Shown piece after piece: positions 28,018 to 36,574 of a DNA stretch of 53,360 nucleotides. The DNA is from Sphingomonadaceae bacterium (lineage in GTDB: Bacteria; Pseudomonadota; Alphaproteobacteria; Sphingomonadales; Sphingomonadaceae), in the NCBI GenBank assembly GCA_947454135.1, contig CANGJI010000010.1, positions 1-53,360 of the forward strand. The letters are read 5' to 3'. The position numbers and the translations under genes were made by a program. The notes under the pieces are model-generated. The model saw only the letters and a list, made by a program, of their open reading frames with translations. It searched no databases and was not told the origin of the DNA. Each line of letters begins with the position of its first letter. Position 1 is the first letter of the stretch.

Positions 28018-30045
28018 ATGTCCAGCATGGAGATGAGTGTCAGGCTGCGAAAACTGCTGCTGGGCACAACACTGCTGCCGGTGCTGGCCGCCTCGGCGGC
28101 CTGCCACGCGAGTGACGTGGATGCTGGCGCGGCCGCATGGGACGCCGCACGCGCGCGCCTCATCGCGCAAGGGCAAGGCCCGATGGCGCAGGCGATCAAC
28201 CGCTGGCAGATGCTCACCAGCTCCGATCGCTATGCCTTCAGCGATTATGCCGGGTTCATCCTCAGCTATCGCGGCTTTCCCGAAGAGGAGAAGCTGCGCC
28301 GCGCCGCCGAAGCCGCGCTGGAGCGGCAGCCGGCTGACGCCGCCAGCGTCGTCACCTTCTTCGACCGGGTGCCGCCGCTCACCAATCCGGCCCGTGCGCA
28401 ATATGCCCTCGCGCTGAAGGCGCTTGGCCGCCCGGAAGCCGATGCCATGGCCCGCGCAGCCTGGCGCGGCGGTTCGATGAGCGAGCCGGCGGAAGCCGCG
28501 ATCCTCGCCGGGTGGGGCAGCACTTTCACGCCCGACGATGAAGATGCGCGGATGGATGCGCTGCTCTGGGCCGGGAACCCCTCCCCCGCCGCGCGCCAGA
28601 CCGCGCGTGTCAGCGCCGCGCACCGCAGCCTGTTCGCCGCGCGGCAGGCCGCGCTGATCGGCCTTGATCCTTATGTCGCGGCTGAGGGCCTCAGCCCAGA
28701 CGTGCTCAATTCGGATCCGGGCTTCATCTATGCACGCGCGCGCCAGCTCCGCCGTCAGGGCAACGGCGCGGCGGCGCAGGCACTGATCGCCAATCGTCCG
28801 CTGCTGGCCCGCCCGCCGCTCAGCCGCCCCAAATGGGTGGACGAGCTGCTCGCCAACGCGCGCGGCGCTGCGGCGGCTGGCGATGCCCGCACCGCCTACC
28901 GCATCGCCGTCGGCATCGACGATGCCTTCGGCCAAGGCGAGGACGTCAGCCAGATGGCCTACGACTTGCGCGATGACTATACCTCGCTGATGTGGCTTGG
29001 CGGCCAGCAGGCGCTGCGCCAGCTGAACAGCGGCGCTGATGCTGCCCCGCTCTTCTGGCGCTATGGCTCTGCCGCGCGCACGCCGGGCACGCGCTCCAAG
29101 GGCTTCTACTGGGCCGGCCTTGCCGCCGCGCAGGGCGGACAGGCCGCGCAGGCGCAGCGCTATTTCGAGATGGCAGCGGCCTATTCCGACCAGTTCTACG
29201 GCCTTCTCGCGCTGGAGCGGCTCGGCCGTCCGGTCCCGCGCTTTGCTGCCGAAACCGATGTCCAGCCGACAGCCGAAGAGCGCGCCCGCTTCAACGCCTC
29301 GCTCCTCACGCAGGCCGTGCGTGAAGCCGCGCGCGATGCGGACTGGCGCACCACGGTCCGCTTCTTCCGCGAAATCAGCGACCAGCAGCAGAGCAAGAGC
29401 CAGCATGTGCTTGTCGCCGATCTCGCGCGGGAGCTGGGCCGCCGCGATCTCGGCGTGATCGTGGGGCAGGCAGCGGAGGCGCGCGGCTACCTTGATTTCC
29501 AGCACATCGCCTTTCCGGTGATCCCGGTCCCGCCCGGATACGAACATGCCTGGACGATGATCCACGCCATCGCCCGGCAGGAAAGCCAGTTCGCGCAGAA
29601 CGCGATGAGCCATGCCGGTGCGCGCGGCCTGATGCAGCTGATGCCGGCCACGGCCAACGAACAGGCGGGCAAGCTTGGCCTGTCCTATTCCAATTCTGCC
29701 CTGATCGATGATGCAGGGTTCAACCTGCAGGTCGGCGGCGCCTACTTCCAGCGCCTGCTCGATTACTTCAACGGCAGCTATCCGCTCGCCGTCGCGGCTT
29801 ACAATGCGGGCGCGGGCAATGTGAACAAGTGGCTGCGGGCCAATGGCGATCCCCGGGCCGGACAGGGCGCCGGGGGCATCGACTGGATCGACTGGATCGA
29901 ACGCATCCCGATTTCCGAAACGCGCAACTACGTGCAGCGCGTGATGGAAAACGCCGTTGTCTATGAAGCGATGTACCCGGACAAGGCGAGCTACAACGGC
30001 CCCAATCCGCTCAGCCACTTCCTCGGCAAGCCGACGCCGGGCTGA
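28018..30045 (+). CDS. Soluble lytic murein transglycosylase
   Basis: 675 residues. An N-terminal signal ends near LAASAA. A long helical superhelix (about residues 30-490) of Ala/Arg-rich repeats matches the doughnut of Slt70. The C-terminal SLT domain has the catalytic Glu522 in ARQESQF, followed by SHAGARGLMQLMPATA and AAYNAGAGNVNKW. It cleaves peptidoglycan glycan strands in the periplasm to 1,6-anhydro products. A cysteine near the signal end lacks a good lipobox, so lipidation is doubtful. Confidence 0.93.
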   Translation: MSSMEMSVRLRKLLLGTTLLPVLAASAACHASDVDAGAAAWDAARARLIAQGQGPMAQAINRWQMLTSSDRYAFSDYAGFILSYRGFPEEEKLRRAAEAALERQPADAASVVTFFDRVPPLTNPARAQYALALKALGRPEADAMARAAWRGGSMSEPAEAAILAGWGSTFTPDDEDARMDALLWAGNPSPAARQTARVSAAHRSLFAARQAALIGLDPYVAAEGLSPDVLNSDPGFIYARARQLRRQGNGAAAQALIANRPLLARPPLSRPKWVDELLANARGAAAAGDARTAYRIAVGIDDAFGQGEDVSQMAYDLRDDYTSLMWLGGQQALRQLNSGADAAPLFWRYGSAARTPGTRSKGFYWAGLAAAQGGQAAQAQRYFEMAAAYSDQFYGLLALERLGRPVPRFAAETDVQPTAEERARFNASLLTQAVREAARDADWRTTVRFFREISDQQQSKSQHVLVADLARELGRRDLGVIVGQAAEARGYLDFQHIAFPVIPVPPGYEHAWTMIHAIARQESQFAQNAMSHAGARGLMQLMPATANEQAGKLGLSYSNSALIDDAGFNLQVGGAYFQRLLDYFNGSYPLAVAAYNAGAGNVNKWLRANGDPRAGQGAGGIDWIDWIERIPISETRNYVQRVMENAVVYEAMYPDKASYNGPNPLSHFLGKPTPG

Positions 30046-30046
30046 A

Positions 30047-30071
30047 GGCCCTCCCGCCTGCGGGAGGGGCC
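30047..30071. repeat. REP-like palindrome between convergent genes
   Basis: GGCCCTCCCGC-CT-GCGGGAGGGGCC forms a near-perfect 11-bp stem with a 2-nt loop and one unpaired G. It lies between the transglycosylase gene and the convergent 67-residue gene and could end transcription from either side, although no T-run follows. The CCCTCC/GGAGGG theme recurs at 30884-30944. Confidence 0.6.
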
Positions 30072-30095
30072 GGGGTGGGCAATCCAGCGCGGGGC

Positions 30096-30299
30096 TCAAT
30101 CCGGCAGCATGTCCTGCAGACGCGCCAGCAGCTTCTGGATGTTGAGCGCCGCCAGCCTGAAGGTCTCGACGTCGTCCTTGTTGTTGCCGGCCTTGGCTTC
30201 CTCAGCCGCCTCGGCATAGCCTTCGAGGTCCGCTTCCAGCGCATCAACCAGGATTTCAAGTTCGTCTTCGGTCAGCGTCAGTGCGATGGTCTTGGCCAT
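30096..30299 (-). CDS. Small acidic conserved-type protein of unknown function
   Basis: 67 residues, MAKTIALTLTEDELEILVDALEAD and on to MLPD. About a quarter of the residues are Asp or Glu, with two predicted helices (DELEILVDALEADLEGYAEAAEEAKA and DVETFRLAALNIQKLLARLQ). It looks like a compact helical hairpin, perhaps a protein-binding partner. I do not recognise a named family. It is a single gene, divergent from greB with a 96-bp gap. Confidence 0.68.
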   Translation of the reverse strand: MAKTIALTLTEDELEILVDALEADLEGYAEAAEEAKAGNNKDDVETFRLAALNIQKLLARLQDMLPD

Positions 30300-30395
30300 G
30301 GAATCCTCGTAGTCGAAATGATGCCCCTGCCCTAGGCGCAGCCCTCCCGGTGGGCAACCTTCCAAGCGGGACCATCCCCGGCTAGAGCATGGCCG

Positions 30396-30881
30396 ATGCA
30401 ACCCGATGGCAACCCGATCACACCCGCCGGCATGACCGCCCTGCGCGCCCGCTACGATCACCTGCTCGGCACCGAACGCCCGGCGATCGTCGAGATCGTC
30501 AGCTGGGCGGCGGGCAATGGCGACCGCTCGGAAAACGGGGATTATCTCTACGGCCGCAAGCGGATGCGCGAGATCGACCGCGAGCTGAACTTCCTCGCAA
30601 AGCGAATGAAAGCCGCCCGGGTCATCGATCCCGCCCGCCAGCCGGACAAGACCCGCGTCCTGTTCGGAGCCACGGTTGAAATCGCCGACGAGGACGACAA
30701 CCGCATGGTCCTCACGCTGGTGGGCGATGACGAGCAGGACGCCACCGCCCGCCGCATCGGCTGGAGCGCCCCCCTCGCCCGCGCCCTGCGCGGCGCACGG
30801 GTGGGAGACTTGCGCAAGGTCAGCCTCCCCGGCGGCGAAAAGGAATGGGAAGTCATCGCGATCACCTACCCCGCAGCCTGA
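30396..30881 (+). CDS. greB: Transcription elongation factor GreB
   Basis: 161 residues. The N-terminal coiled-coil carries the tip acidic motif GDRSENGDYLYGRKRMREID, where the DxxEN-like acidic residues coordinate the second Mg ion in the RNA polymerase secondary channel. The C-terminal FKBP-like domain (VLFGATVEIADEDDN, VGDDEQDATARRIGWSAPLARALRGARVGD) completes the fold. The KR-rich motif after GDYLYG marks GreB rather than GreA. It stimulates cleavage of backtracked transcripts. Confidence 0.93.
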   Translation: MQPDGNPITPAGMTALRARYDHLLGTERPAIVEIVSWAAGNGDRSENGDYLYGRKRMREIDRELNFLAKRMKAARVIDPARQPDKTRVLFGATVEIADEDDNRMVLTLVGDDEQDATARRIGWSAPLARALRGARVGDLRKVSLPGGEKEWEVIAITYPAA

Positions 30882-30883
30882 GG

Positions 30884-30944
30884 CCCTCCCCATTTTCACG
30901 AAGCACAAATCGGGAGGTGGCCCGCCGCAGGCGGGTCGGAGGGG
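30884..30944. repeat. REP-like nested palindrome between greB and tspO
   Basis: Outer arms CCCTCCC (30884-30890) and GGAGGGG (30938-30944) enclose GGGAGGTGG and an inner hairpin CCCGCC-GCA-GGCGGG (30921-30935). Similar CCTCC...GGAGG units with a GC-rich inner hairpin are common intergenic repeats in sphingomonads, from general knowledge. It sits between convergent genes and may serve as a bidirectional terminator. Confidence 0.65.
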
Positions 30945-30950
30945 TAAATC

Positions 30951-31424
30951 CTAGCGAAACGGCGCGTTGAGCCGCACGATCGCCCAATTGAGCCACGCCG
31001 CAAAGCTCACCCACGCCAGATAAGGCAGGATCAGCTTCGCCGCGAAAGGCGAGATCGGCCAGAGCCCCACGACCAGCGCCACCAGCGAGGACCAGAGGAA
31101 CACGACCTCGATCAGCGCCCAGTCGGGCCGCCGCAGCTTGAAGAACAGCGGGCTCCACAGCAGGTGGCACAGCGCATTGGTGGCGAACAGGATCACCACA
31201 TTCGTCCGCGCCGCATCATCGACCGCCGCTTCCCATGCGCTTGCCGCAGACCAAGCCGCGAGCCCGAGGATCACCGTCCATGCCGGACCGAACAGCCAGT
31301 TGGGCGGCTGCAGGCGCGGCTTGCGCAGGTTCGCATACCAGGGCCCGATCGGGGTCATCAGCCCGCCCACGACGCCAAGCAGAATGGCGCCGCCAGCGGC
31401 TACGAGAACGGGTGTCGAAATCAC
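30951..31424 (-). CDS. tspO: TspO/MBR tryptophan-rich sensory protein
   Basis: 157 residues with five membrane spans, the family size. The signature ANLRKPRLQPPNWLFGPAWTV and the later LLWSPLFFKLRRPDW and LPYLAWVSFAAWLNWAIVRLN match TspO. The protein sits in the outer membrane of Rhodobacter, binds porphyrins, and there acts as a negative modulator of photopigment gene expression with the AppA/PpsR pathway. Its presence near a photosynthesis cluster with PpsR boxes makes that role plausible here, but it is not shown. Confidence 0.93.
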   Translation of the reverse strand: MISTPVLVAAGGAILLGVVGGLMTPIGPWYANLRKPRLQPPNWLFGPAWTVILGLAAWSAASAWEAAVDDAARTNVVILFATNALCHLLWSPLFFKLRRPDWALIEVVFLWSSLVALVVGLWPISPFAAKLILPYLAWVSFAAWLNWAIVRLNAPFR

Positions 31425-31686
31425 GAGGGGGCTACCGATCTAGCGGGAGGAAAGCGGCCTCGACACTGGCAGGTTTGTTCGCATGGCAACAGTCTTTTCC
31501 GTCCCGGTCGCGTCAGGATGCCTCCGGAAATGACGGTAACACTTTACCAGGTCCCCAAATCCGCCGCAGAAACCTGGTCCACCGCAATGTGCTGCCCGGC
31601 GCCTCGCTCCGCAAGCAGGCGTCATGCCTTGGACTGCCGTCCCTCCCCCCTCGCCATCCTCCGCATCAGCCGCTATCAGGCGCGCC

Positions 31687-32316
31687 ATGGCCAGCCCCCG
31701 TTTCTTCATCATGCGCCACGGCGAGACGGTCTACAACGCCGCCCGCCGCCTTCAGGCGAACCACATCCACACGCCGCTCACCGCGCTTGGCGTGCAGCAG
31801 GCCCATGCGATGGGGGCAGCGCTGCGCAAGGCGCTGGGGCCAAGCCCCGCTGTTACGCTCCATGTCTCCGAAACCGGCCGCGCGCTGCAGACCGCAGCGA
31901 TGATCGCGCATGAACTGGGGATCGACTGGTTCGCCGCGAAGCGCACCCATGATCTCAAGGAGATAGACATGGGCTCGTGGTGCGGACGGCTCTACGATGA
32001 TGTCGAGGCCGAAGTCGGCCCCATCGTTATCGCCGACCACCTCCTGCGGCCCGCGCCCGATGGCGAGGACTATCCCATGATCGCCGCCCGCCTCGCCAAC
32101 TGGCTCGAGGACGTCGGCGATGCACCGGGCGATCATGTTGTCGTCATGCACGGCATTTCGAGCCGCGTGTTGCGGGGGATGATGGCGGGCTATCCGGTCC
32201 ACCCCGATCTCGGCGCCCCGATTGCGCCTTCGCTGGTGCAGGGTTCGATCTCGCTGGTTCAGGATGGCCGCGAGGAAGTGCTGTTCGGCTCCGAGCGGGG
32301 CAGCGAGCACGCCTGA
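31687..32316 (+). CDS. Histidine phosphatase family protein (phosphoglycerate-mutase-like)
   Basis: 209 residues from ATG 31687. The RHG motif is FIMRHGETVYNAARRLQ, with the phospho-histidine at about residue 11. A second arginine/glutamate region (SETGRALQTAAM, LKEIDMGSWCGRLYDD) and the second catalytic histidine in VVVMHGISSRVLRG complete the fold. It removes phosphate from a small molecule or protein; the substrate is not evident. Its stop overlaps the next start (TGATG), the first of three such junctions. Confidence 0.88.
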   Translation: MASPRFFIMRHGETVYNAARRLQANHIHTPLTALGVQQAHAMGAALRKALGPSPAVTLHVSETGRALQTAAMIAHELGIDWFAAKRTHDLKEIDMGSWCGRLYDDVEAEVGPIVIADHLLRPAPDGEDYPMIAARLANWLEDVGDAPGDHVVVMHGISSRVLRGMMAGYPVHPDLGAPIAPSLVQGSISLVQDGREEVLFGSERGSEHA

Positions 32317-32498
32317 TGGGCGAGATCGTCAACCTACGCCTCGCCCGCAAGGCAGCGGCCCGCCGAACGAGGGAGGCAGACGCCGCCACCAACCGCGCCG
32401 TTCACGGCCGCACCCGCGCCGAGCGTGAGGCAACCAAGGCCGAAACCTTGCGCGCTGCCCGCCTGCTCGATGGTGCCAAGCGGGATGGCCACGACTGA
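32316..32498 (+). CDS. DUF4169 family small basic protein
   Basis: 60 residues, MGEIVNLRLARKAAARRTRE and on to DGHD. The INLRxARK start, a run of Ala/Arg/Lys/Glu forming one long helix, and the closing LDGAKRDGHD match the DUF4169 family of alphaproteobacteria. Function unknown. It is joined by TGATG at both ends to its neighbours, so its translation probably depends on them. Confidence 0.85.
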   Translation: MGEIVNLRLARKAAARRTREADAATNRAVHGRTRAEREATKAETLRAARLLDGAKRDGHD

Positions 32499-32701
32499 TG
32501 CGCACGACGCATGACGCCGCCAGCGTCCGCCTCTATCACCTCAGCGACGGCCCGGAAGGCGGCGCGGCGGAGACCCTGCTTTACGGCACGCTTGCCGAAG
32601 CCCTCGCCCTCGCTGCGCAGCAGCCGGACGAGATCCAGGCCGATCTCTTCATCGCAACCGACAACGACGTCGTTGCCTACCTCGATCTGGTCGATCCGTG
32701 A
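32498..32701 (+). CDS. Small protein of unknown function
   Basis: 67 residues, acidic. RLYHLSDGPEGGAAETLLYGTLAEALALAAQQ followed by ADLFIATDNDVVAYLDLVDP suggests a beta-alpha-beta fold. I recognise no family. Its start and stop overlap the flanking genes by one base in TGATG junctions, which argues strongly that it is real and translated. Confidence 0.75.
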   Translation: MRTTHDAASVRLYHLSDGPEGGAAETLLYGTLAEALALAAQQPDEIQADLFIATDNDVVAYLDLVDP

Positions 32702-33198
32702 TGCGGGCGCTTCCAGCCACGCTGCTGCTCGCCGCCGCGCTGCTGGTCGCGGCCCCTGCCACCGCGCGCGACAGCCTCGGCATCTGGAACAACTGGGGCG
32801 CATTTTCCGATGCGGGCGTGCCGCGCTGCTATGCCATCGCCATGGCCGACAAGGTGGAAGGCCGCGTGAACGAACTTCAGCCCTACTTCACCGTGGGCAA
32901 CTGGCCCCGGCGGGGCGCACGCGGCGAGATCCACGTGCGCCTCTCGCGCAGGATCGGCCCCGGCAGCTCTGTCACGCTGTCAATCGGCGGCCAGCGCTTT
33001 TCCCTCCTCGCAGGCGCTGCCGATGCCTGGGCGGCGGACCGGCGCATGGATGCCGCCGTGGTCGCCGCCATGCGCTCGGCCGCGACGATGAGCATCACGG
33101 CGCGCAGCGGTTCAGGACGCACCTTTACCGACACCTACACGCTGGCCGGTGCCGCCTCGGCCATGGATGCCGCACTGCTCGGCTGCGCCCAGAACTGA
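32701..33198 (+). CDS. Exported protein of unknown function upstream of rlmN
   Basis: 165 residues with a clear signal peptide (MRALPATLLLAAALLVAAPATARD). The mature protein has the segments WNNWGAFSDAGVPRCYAIAMAD, VGNWPRRGARGEIHVRLSRRIGPGSSVTLSIGGQRFSL, DRRMDAAVVAAMRSAATMSI and a C-terminal ALLGCAQN. The two cysteines could form a disulfide. It recalls invasion-associated locus B-like periplasmic proteins, but only in general layout. The start ATG lies in a TGATG junction; a GTG one codon earlier is possible. Confidence 0.78.
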   Translation: MRALPATLLLAAALLVAAPATARDSLGIWNNWGAFSDAGVPRCYAIAMADKVEGRVNELQPYFTVGNWPRRGARGEIHVRLSRRIGPGSSVTLSIGGQRFSLLAGAADAWAADRRMDAAVVAAMRSAATMSITARSGSGRTFTDTYTLAGAASAMDAALLGCAQN

Positions 33199-33239
33199 CC
33201 TGATTTGCGCCCGCACGCGCTTGCCCCTATATGCGCGCG

Positions 33240-34526
33240 ATGCAAGTTCAGCCCCAAATTACCCCGATGCCGATCCCGGGACTGATTGATCCCGTTCCCG
33301 TCCCTCGCGAGGTGACCCCGCGCGCCGATGGCCGGGTGGACCTCATCGGCCTCAGCCGCAAGCAGATCACCGCCGTGCTGGAGCAGGCCGGGCTCGATGC
33401 CAAGGCCGCCAAGCTGCGCGCCAAGCAGGTGTTCCACTGGCTCTACCACCGCGGCGTGACCGATTTCGAGGCGATGACCGACATCGCCAAGACCATGCGC
33501 CCATGGCTGGCGGCGCGCTTCGTGATCGGCCGGCCGGACGTGGTGGAGGCGCAGGTCTCGAACGACGGCACGCGCAAGTGGCTGCTGCGCACCGCCGACA
33601 ATCACGATTTCGAGATGGTGTTCATCCCCGATGCCACGCGCGGCACGCTCTGTGTCTCGAGCCAGGTCGGCTGCACGCTCAACTGCCGCTTCTGCCACAC
33701 CGGCACCATGCGCCTGGTGCGCAACCTGACGCCGGGCGAGATCGTCGGCCAGGTCATGCTCGCGCGCGATGTCCTTGGCGAATGGCCGCGCGGTTCGATG
33801 GCCAGTCTCGGCTCTGACGATAGTCTTGATTTCGATGACGGCGATGAGGACGAAGGCGCGGACTACACGCCCGACGGCCGCCTCCTCACCAACATCGTGA
33901 TGATGGGCATGGGCGAGCCGCTCTACAACTTCGATCACGTCCGCGATGCACTCAAGGTCGTGATGGACGGCGATGGCCTCGCCCTCTCGAAGCGCCGCAT
34001 CACGCTCTCGACCAGCGGCGTCGTCCCGATGATGGCGCGCGCGGGCGAGGAAATCGGCGTGAACCTCGCCGTCTCGCTCCATGCCGTGACCAAGGAAGTG
34101 CGCGACGAGATCGTGCCGATCAACCGCAAGTACGGGATCGAGGAACTGCTGCAGGCCTGCGCAGACTATCCTGGCGCATCGAACGCCCGCCGCATCACCT
34201 TCGAATACGTGATGCTCAAGGACAAGAACGACCGCGACAGCGATGCGCACGAACTTGTCCGCCTGATCAAGCAGTATGGCCTGCCCGCCAAGGTGAACCT
34301 CATTCCGTTCAACCCCTGGCCCGGCGCGCCTTACGAATGCTCGACACCTGAGCGCATCAAGCGCTTCGCCGGTATCGTGTTTGATGCCGGGATTTCCGCC
34401 CCGGTGCGCACCCCGCGCGGCCGCGATATCGATGCTGCCTGCGGGCAGCTCAAGACCGCGGCCGAACGCAAGTCCCGCGCCGAGCTCGACAGGCTCCTCG
34501 AAGAGAAGCAGGCCGCGCTCGGCTAG
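33240..34526 (+). CDS. rlmN: 23S rRNA (adenine-2503-C2)-methyltransferase RlmN
   Basis: About 428 residues. Radical-SAM motif CTLNCRFC sits within [21 protein letters not shown]-like [14 protein letters not shown] and SGVVPMMAR are the SAM/structural motifs, and the second catalytic Cys lies in the C-terminal PYECSTPE region. It methylates A2503 of 23S rRNA and A37 of some tRNAs. An acidic insert ([17 protein letters not shown], about residues 195-215) is larger than in E. coli. ATG 33231 is an alternative start; sphingomonad homologues begin near MQ.QP. Confidence 0.95.
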   Translation: MQVQPQITPMPIPGLIDPVPVPREVTPRADGRVDLIGLSRKQITAVLEQAGLDAKAAKLRAKQVFHWLYHRGVTDFEAMTDIAKTMRPWLAARFVIGRPDVVEAQVSNDGTRKWLLRTADNHDFEMVFIPDATRGTLCVSSQVGCTLNCRFCHTGTMRLVRNLTPGEIVGQVMLARDVLGEWPRGSMASLGSDDSLDFDDGDEDEGADYTPDGRLLTNIVMMGMGEPLYNFDHVRDALKVVMDGDGLALSKRRITLSTSGVVPMMARAGEEIGVNLAVSLHAVTKEVRDEIVPINRKYGIEELLQACADYPGASNARRITFEYVMLKDKNDRDSDAHELVRLIKQYGLPAKVNLIPFNPWPGAPYECSTPERIKRFAGIVFDAGISAPVRTPRGRDIDAACGQLKTAAERKSRAELDRLLEEKQAALG

Positions 34527-34532
34527 CGTTTC

Positions 34533-35885
34533 TCAGCTTGCGGAAAAGCTGCTCGAAAGGCGGAAGGTCGTCTGCAGCGTGGCGCCGTTGACATAGCGCA
34601 CGCGGTACAGCGTCGCCGTGCCAACCGCGCCGCACATGCGCACCGAAAGGTTACCCGCGCCGCCCGCTGCCACAGCCTGGCTGGCGATCGCCTGATAGGT
34701 CGCGCCGGTATCCAGCGACTGGTCGATGAACAGCGTGCCCGCCTGATCGGCGAAGGCCGTCGCGTTGAAGAACGCGAACTGGCCTGCATTGTTGGCACGG
34801 CCAGTCCCGGTGAAGACAGCCGAAGCGGCGAGCGCTGCGGTGCTGTCCGTGAAACCGGTCCCGGCATTGACGGTTCCCGAGACCGTGGTCGTGCCGCTAA
34901 CGCTCACGCTACCGATGCCCGCCCCGCCTGCCGCCAGCGAAACCCCGCTCGCCGGCGCCACCTGCTGCTTCTGGCTGAGCACCACCGATACGGTCCCGCT
35001 GGTGTAGGTCGAAACACGCGCCCGCACGAAAGCAGCGGACGAAACGTAGGAGTAGATGCCCGCAGTCGTCGACGTGGTGGTCGGTGCAGCCGTGGGCAAG
35101 GCCGCCGAAATGACCGGCAGCGTGACCCAATTGGTGCCGTCGTTCGATTGCTCATAGGTGATCGTGCAGGTCGTCCCCGCACTCGTCACCTGGAACGAAC
35201 CGCCCATGTAGAGGTTGTTGCTTGCCGAAACCACGGTAGTGGCCGAAGTCACGCTGCCAGCAATCGTCGCGCCCTCGCTGCACGAGCGATAGATCGCTGA
35301 AAGCCAGCCGGTAAGGCCGGTCCCGCCCGCAGGCATGGTGATGCCCGTGATTGGCGCCGCCCCCGGCTCGATGTTCGCCAGATCGCTCGCCAGCCCCATC
35401 GAAAGGCTTGCCGTCGCAGGTTTCGGGCCCAGACTGGCCGGAAGCTGTCCTGAGATCGCGGTGAGCGCAGTGTTCGTGGAAGTCTGGTTCGCAGCCGTTG
35501 CCGCACCTGTCGGGAGCGGCAGGCTGGCCGCCGTCACTGTCTGCGTCACCGGGAAATTGCCCACCGTCACACCCAGCGAGGCAGCGTCGCTGGCAAGCAC
35601 CACGGGCAGGCTCTGCGCCATCGGCTTCTGGCCCAGCGACGCGGGCAGCTGCGCCGAAATGGTCCCGAGCGCGGTGTTCGTCGCCGATTGGTTCACCGCA
35701 GTGGCCGCGCCGGTCGGCAGCGGCAGGCTGACGGCACTGATGGCCTGCGTCCCCACGCTGCCGGAAAAGGCAACCGGGAGCGGTGCATCCGTACTCACGG
35801 TCTGCGCGGTTCCATCTGCATTGGTGAAGGCAACGGCGTTCGCAGTCGCGAACAGCGCCGGAAAAGTGACGGGCGGATTGGGCAT
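34533..35885 (-). CDS. Ser/Thr/Ala-rich phage-structural-like repeat protein (orphan)
   Basis: 450 residues from ATG 35885. Two repeats of about 60 residues begin SLPLPTGAATAVNQSATNTAL and SLPLPTGAATAANQTSTNTAL, each continuing to QLPASLG. The middle and C-terminal parts are beta-rich (TTCTITYEQSNDGTNWVTLPV; GTLFIDQSLDTGATYQAI, resembling a domain of phage tail or baseplate proteins). Lysine, glutamate and cysteine are scarce. No other phage gene is adjacent. It has no signal peptide. It converges on rlmN with a 6-bp gap. Function unknown. Confidence 0.75.
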   Translation of the reverse strand: MPNPPVTFPALFATANAVAFTNADGTAQTVSTDAPLPVAFSGSVGTQAISAVSLPLPTGAATAVNQSATNTALGTISAQLPASLGQKPMAQSLPVVLASDAASLGVTVGNFPVTQTVTAASLPLPTGAATAANQTSTNTALTAISGQLPASLGPKPATASLSMGLASDLANIEPGAAPITGITMPAGGTGLTGWLSAIYRSCSEGATIAGSVTSATTVVSASNNLYMGGSFQVTSAGTTCTITYEQSNDGTNWVTLPVISAALPTAAPTTTSTTAGIYSYVSSAAFVRARVSTYTSGTVSVVLSQKQQVAPASGVSLAAGGAGIGSVSVSGTTTVSGTVNAGTGFTDSTAALAASAVFTGTGRANNAGQFAFFNATAFADQAGTLFIDQSLDTGATYQAIASQAVAAGGAGNLSVRMCGAVGTATLYRVRYVNGATLQTTFRLSSSFSAS

Positions 35886-36109
35886 GAAGTCTCTCCAGAC
35901 TGACGGGGAAGGCAGCCTCAAAACTAACCCATATGGTTCATGTAGGAAAGTTCTTTGAATCATAGGAGCGCTTCGTCGCGCCCTGCCCCCACCTTGTCGC
36001 CTTTGCGGCCGCGTTCATCTGCGGTTGGGCATCATGCTCGCAGGTTTTGAAAACACGATCCGTCACGTCCATGATCATCAGCCACGAACATCAGGAAGGA
36101 TGCTCATTC

Positions 36110-36481
36110 ATGAACAGGTTCATCACGGCCGCAGTCCTTGCCGCAACCACCCTTGGCGCCGCGCCCGCCCTCGCCGATCCGCCGCCATGGGCTCCCGCCA
36201 ATGGCCGCCGCGCGCAAAGCGGCGAGTACGATCAGTATGGCCGCTATATCGAGCCGCGCCCGCTCAGCAGCCGCGACCAGGTCTGGCGCGGGCGTGACGG
36301 GCGCTACTACTGCAAGCGCAGCAATGGCACGACCGGCCTTGTCATCGGCGCGGTCGGCGGCGCACTGGTCGGCCGCGCGATCGACACCCGCGGCGACCGG
36401 ACACTCGGCACCTTGCTGGGCGCTGCGGGCGGCGCATTGCTTGGCCGCGAGATCGAGCGCAGCGGCTCGCGCTGCCGCTGA
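36110..36481 (+). CDS. Glycine-zipper 2TM domain exported protein
   Basis: 123 residues from ATG 36110, with AGGAAGGA 9 nt upstream. The signal peptide is MNRFITAAVLAATTLGAAPALA. An RDQVWRGRDGRYYCKRSNGTTG linker follows, then two glycine-zipper hairpins (LVIGAVGGALVGRAID, LGTLLGAAGGALLGREIE). Proteins with this layout (e.g. Rickettsia 17-kDa antigen-like, SlyB-like) are envelope proteins. Cys near SGSRCR ends the chain. Its role is unknown. Confidence 0.85.
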   Translation: MNRFITAAVLAATTLGAAPALADPPPWAPANGRRAQSGEYDQYGRYIEPRPLSSRDQVWRGRDGRYYCKRSNGTTGLVIGAVGGALVGRAIDTRGDRTLGTLLGAAGGALLGREIERSGSRCR

Positions 36482-36574
36482 TCCACGGCATATTTGCGCT
36501 GCGCGGCTTGGCTGCGCAGCGCCAGTACGTCATATCCGGCAAACAGCAATAAACGGCTCAGCAAGGTCGCGCCG

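Noticed and set aside
27976..30099. A 707-codon minus-strand open frame opposite the lytic transglycosylase
   Set aside because: It mirrors a well-recognised gene with signal peptide and catalytic motif; the antisense product shows no family features.
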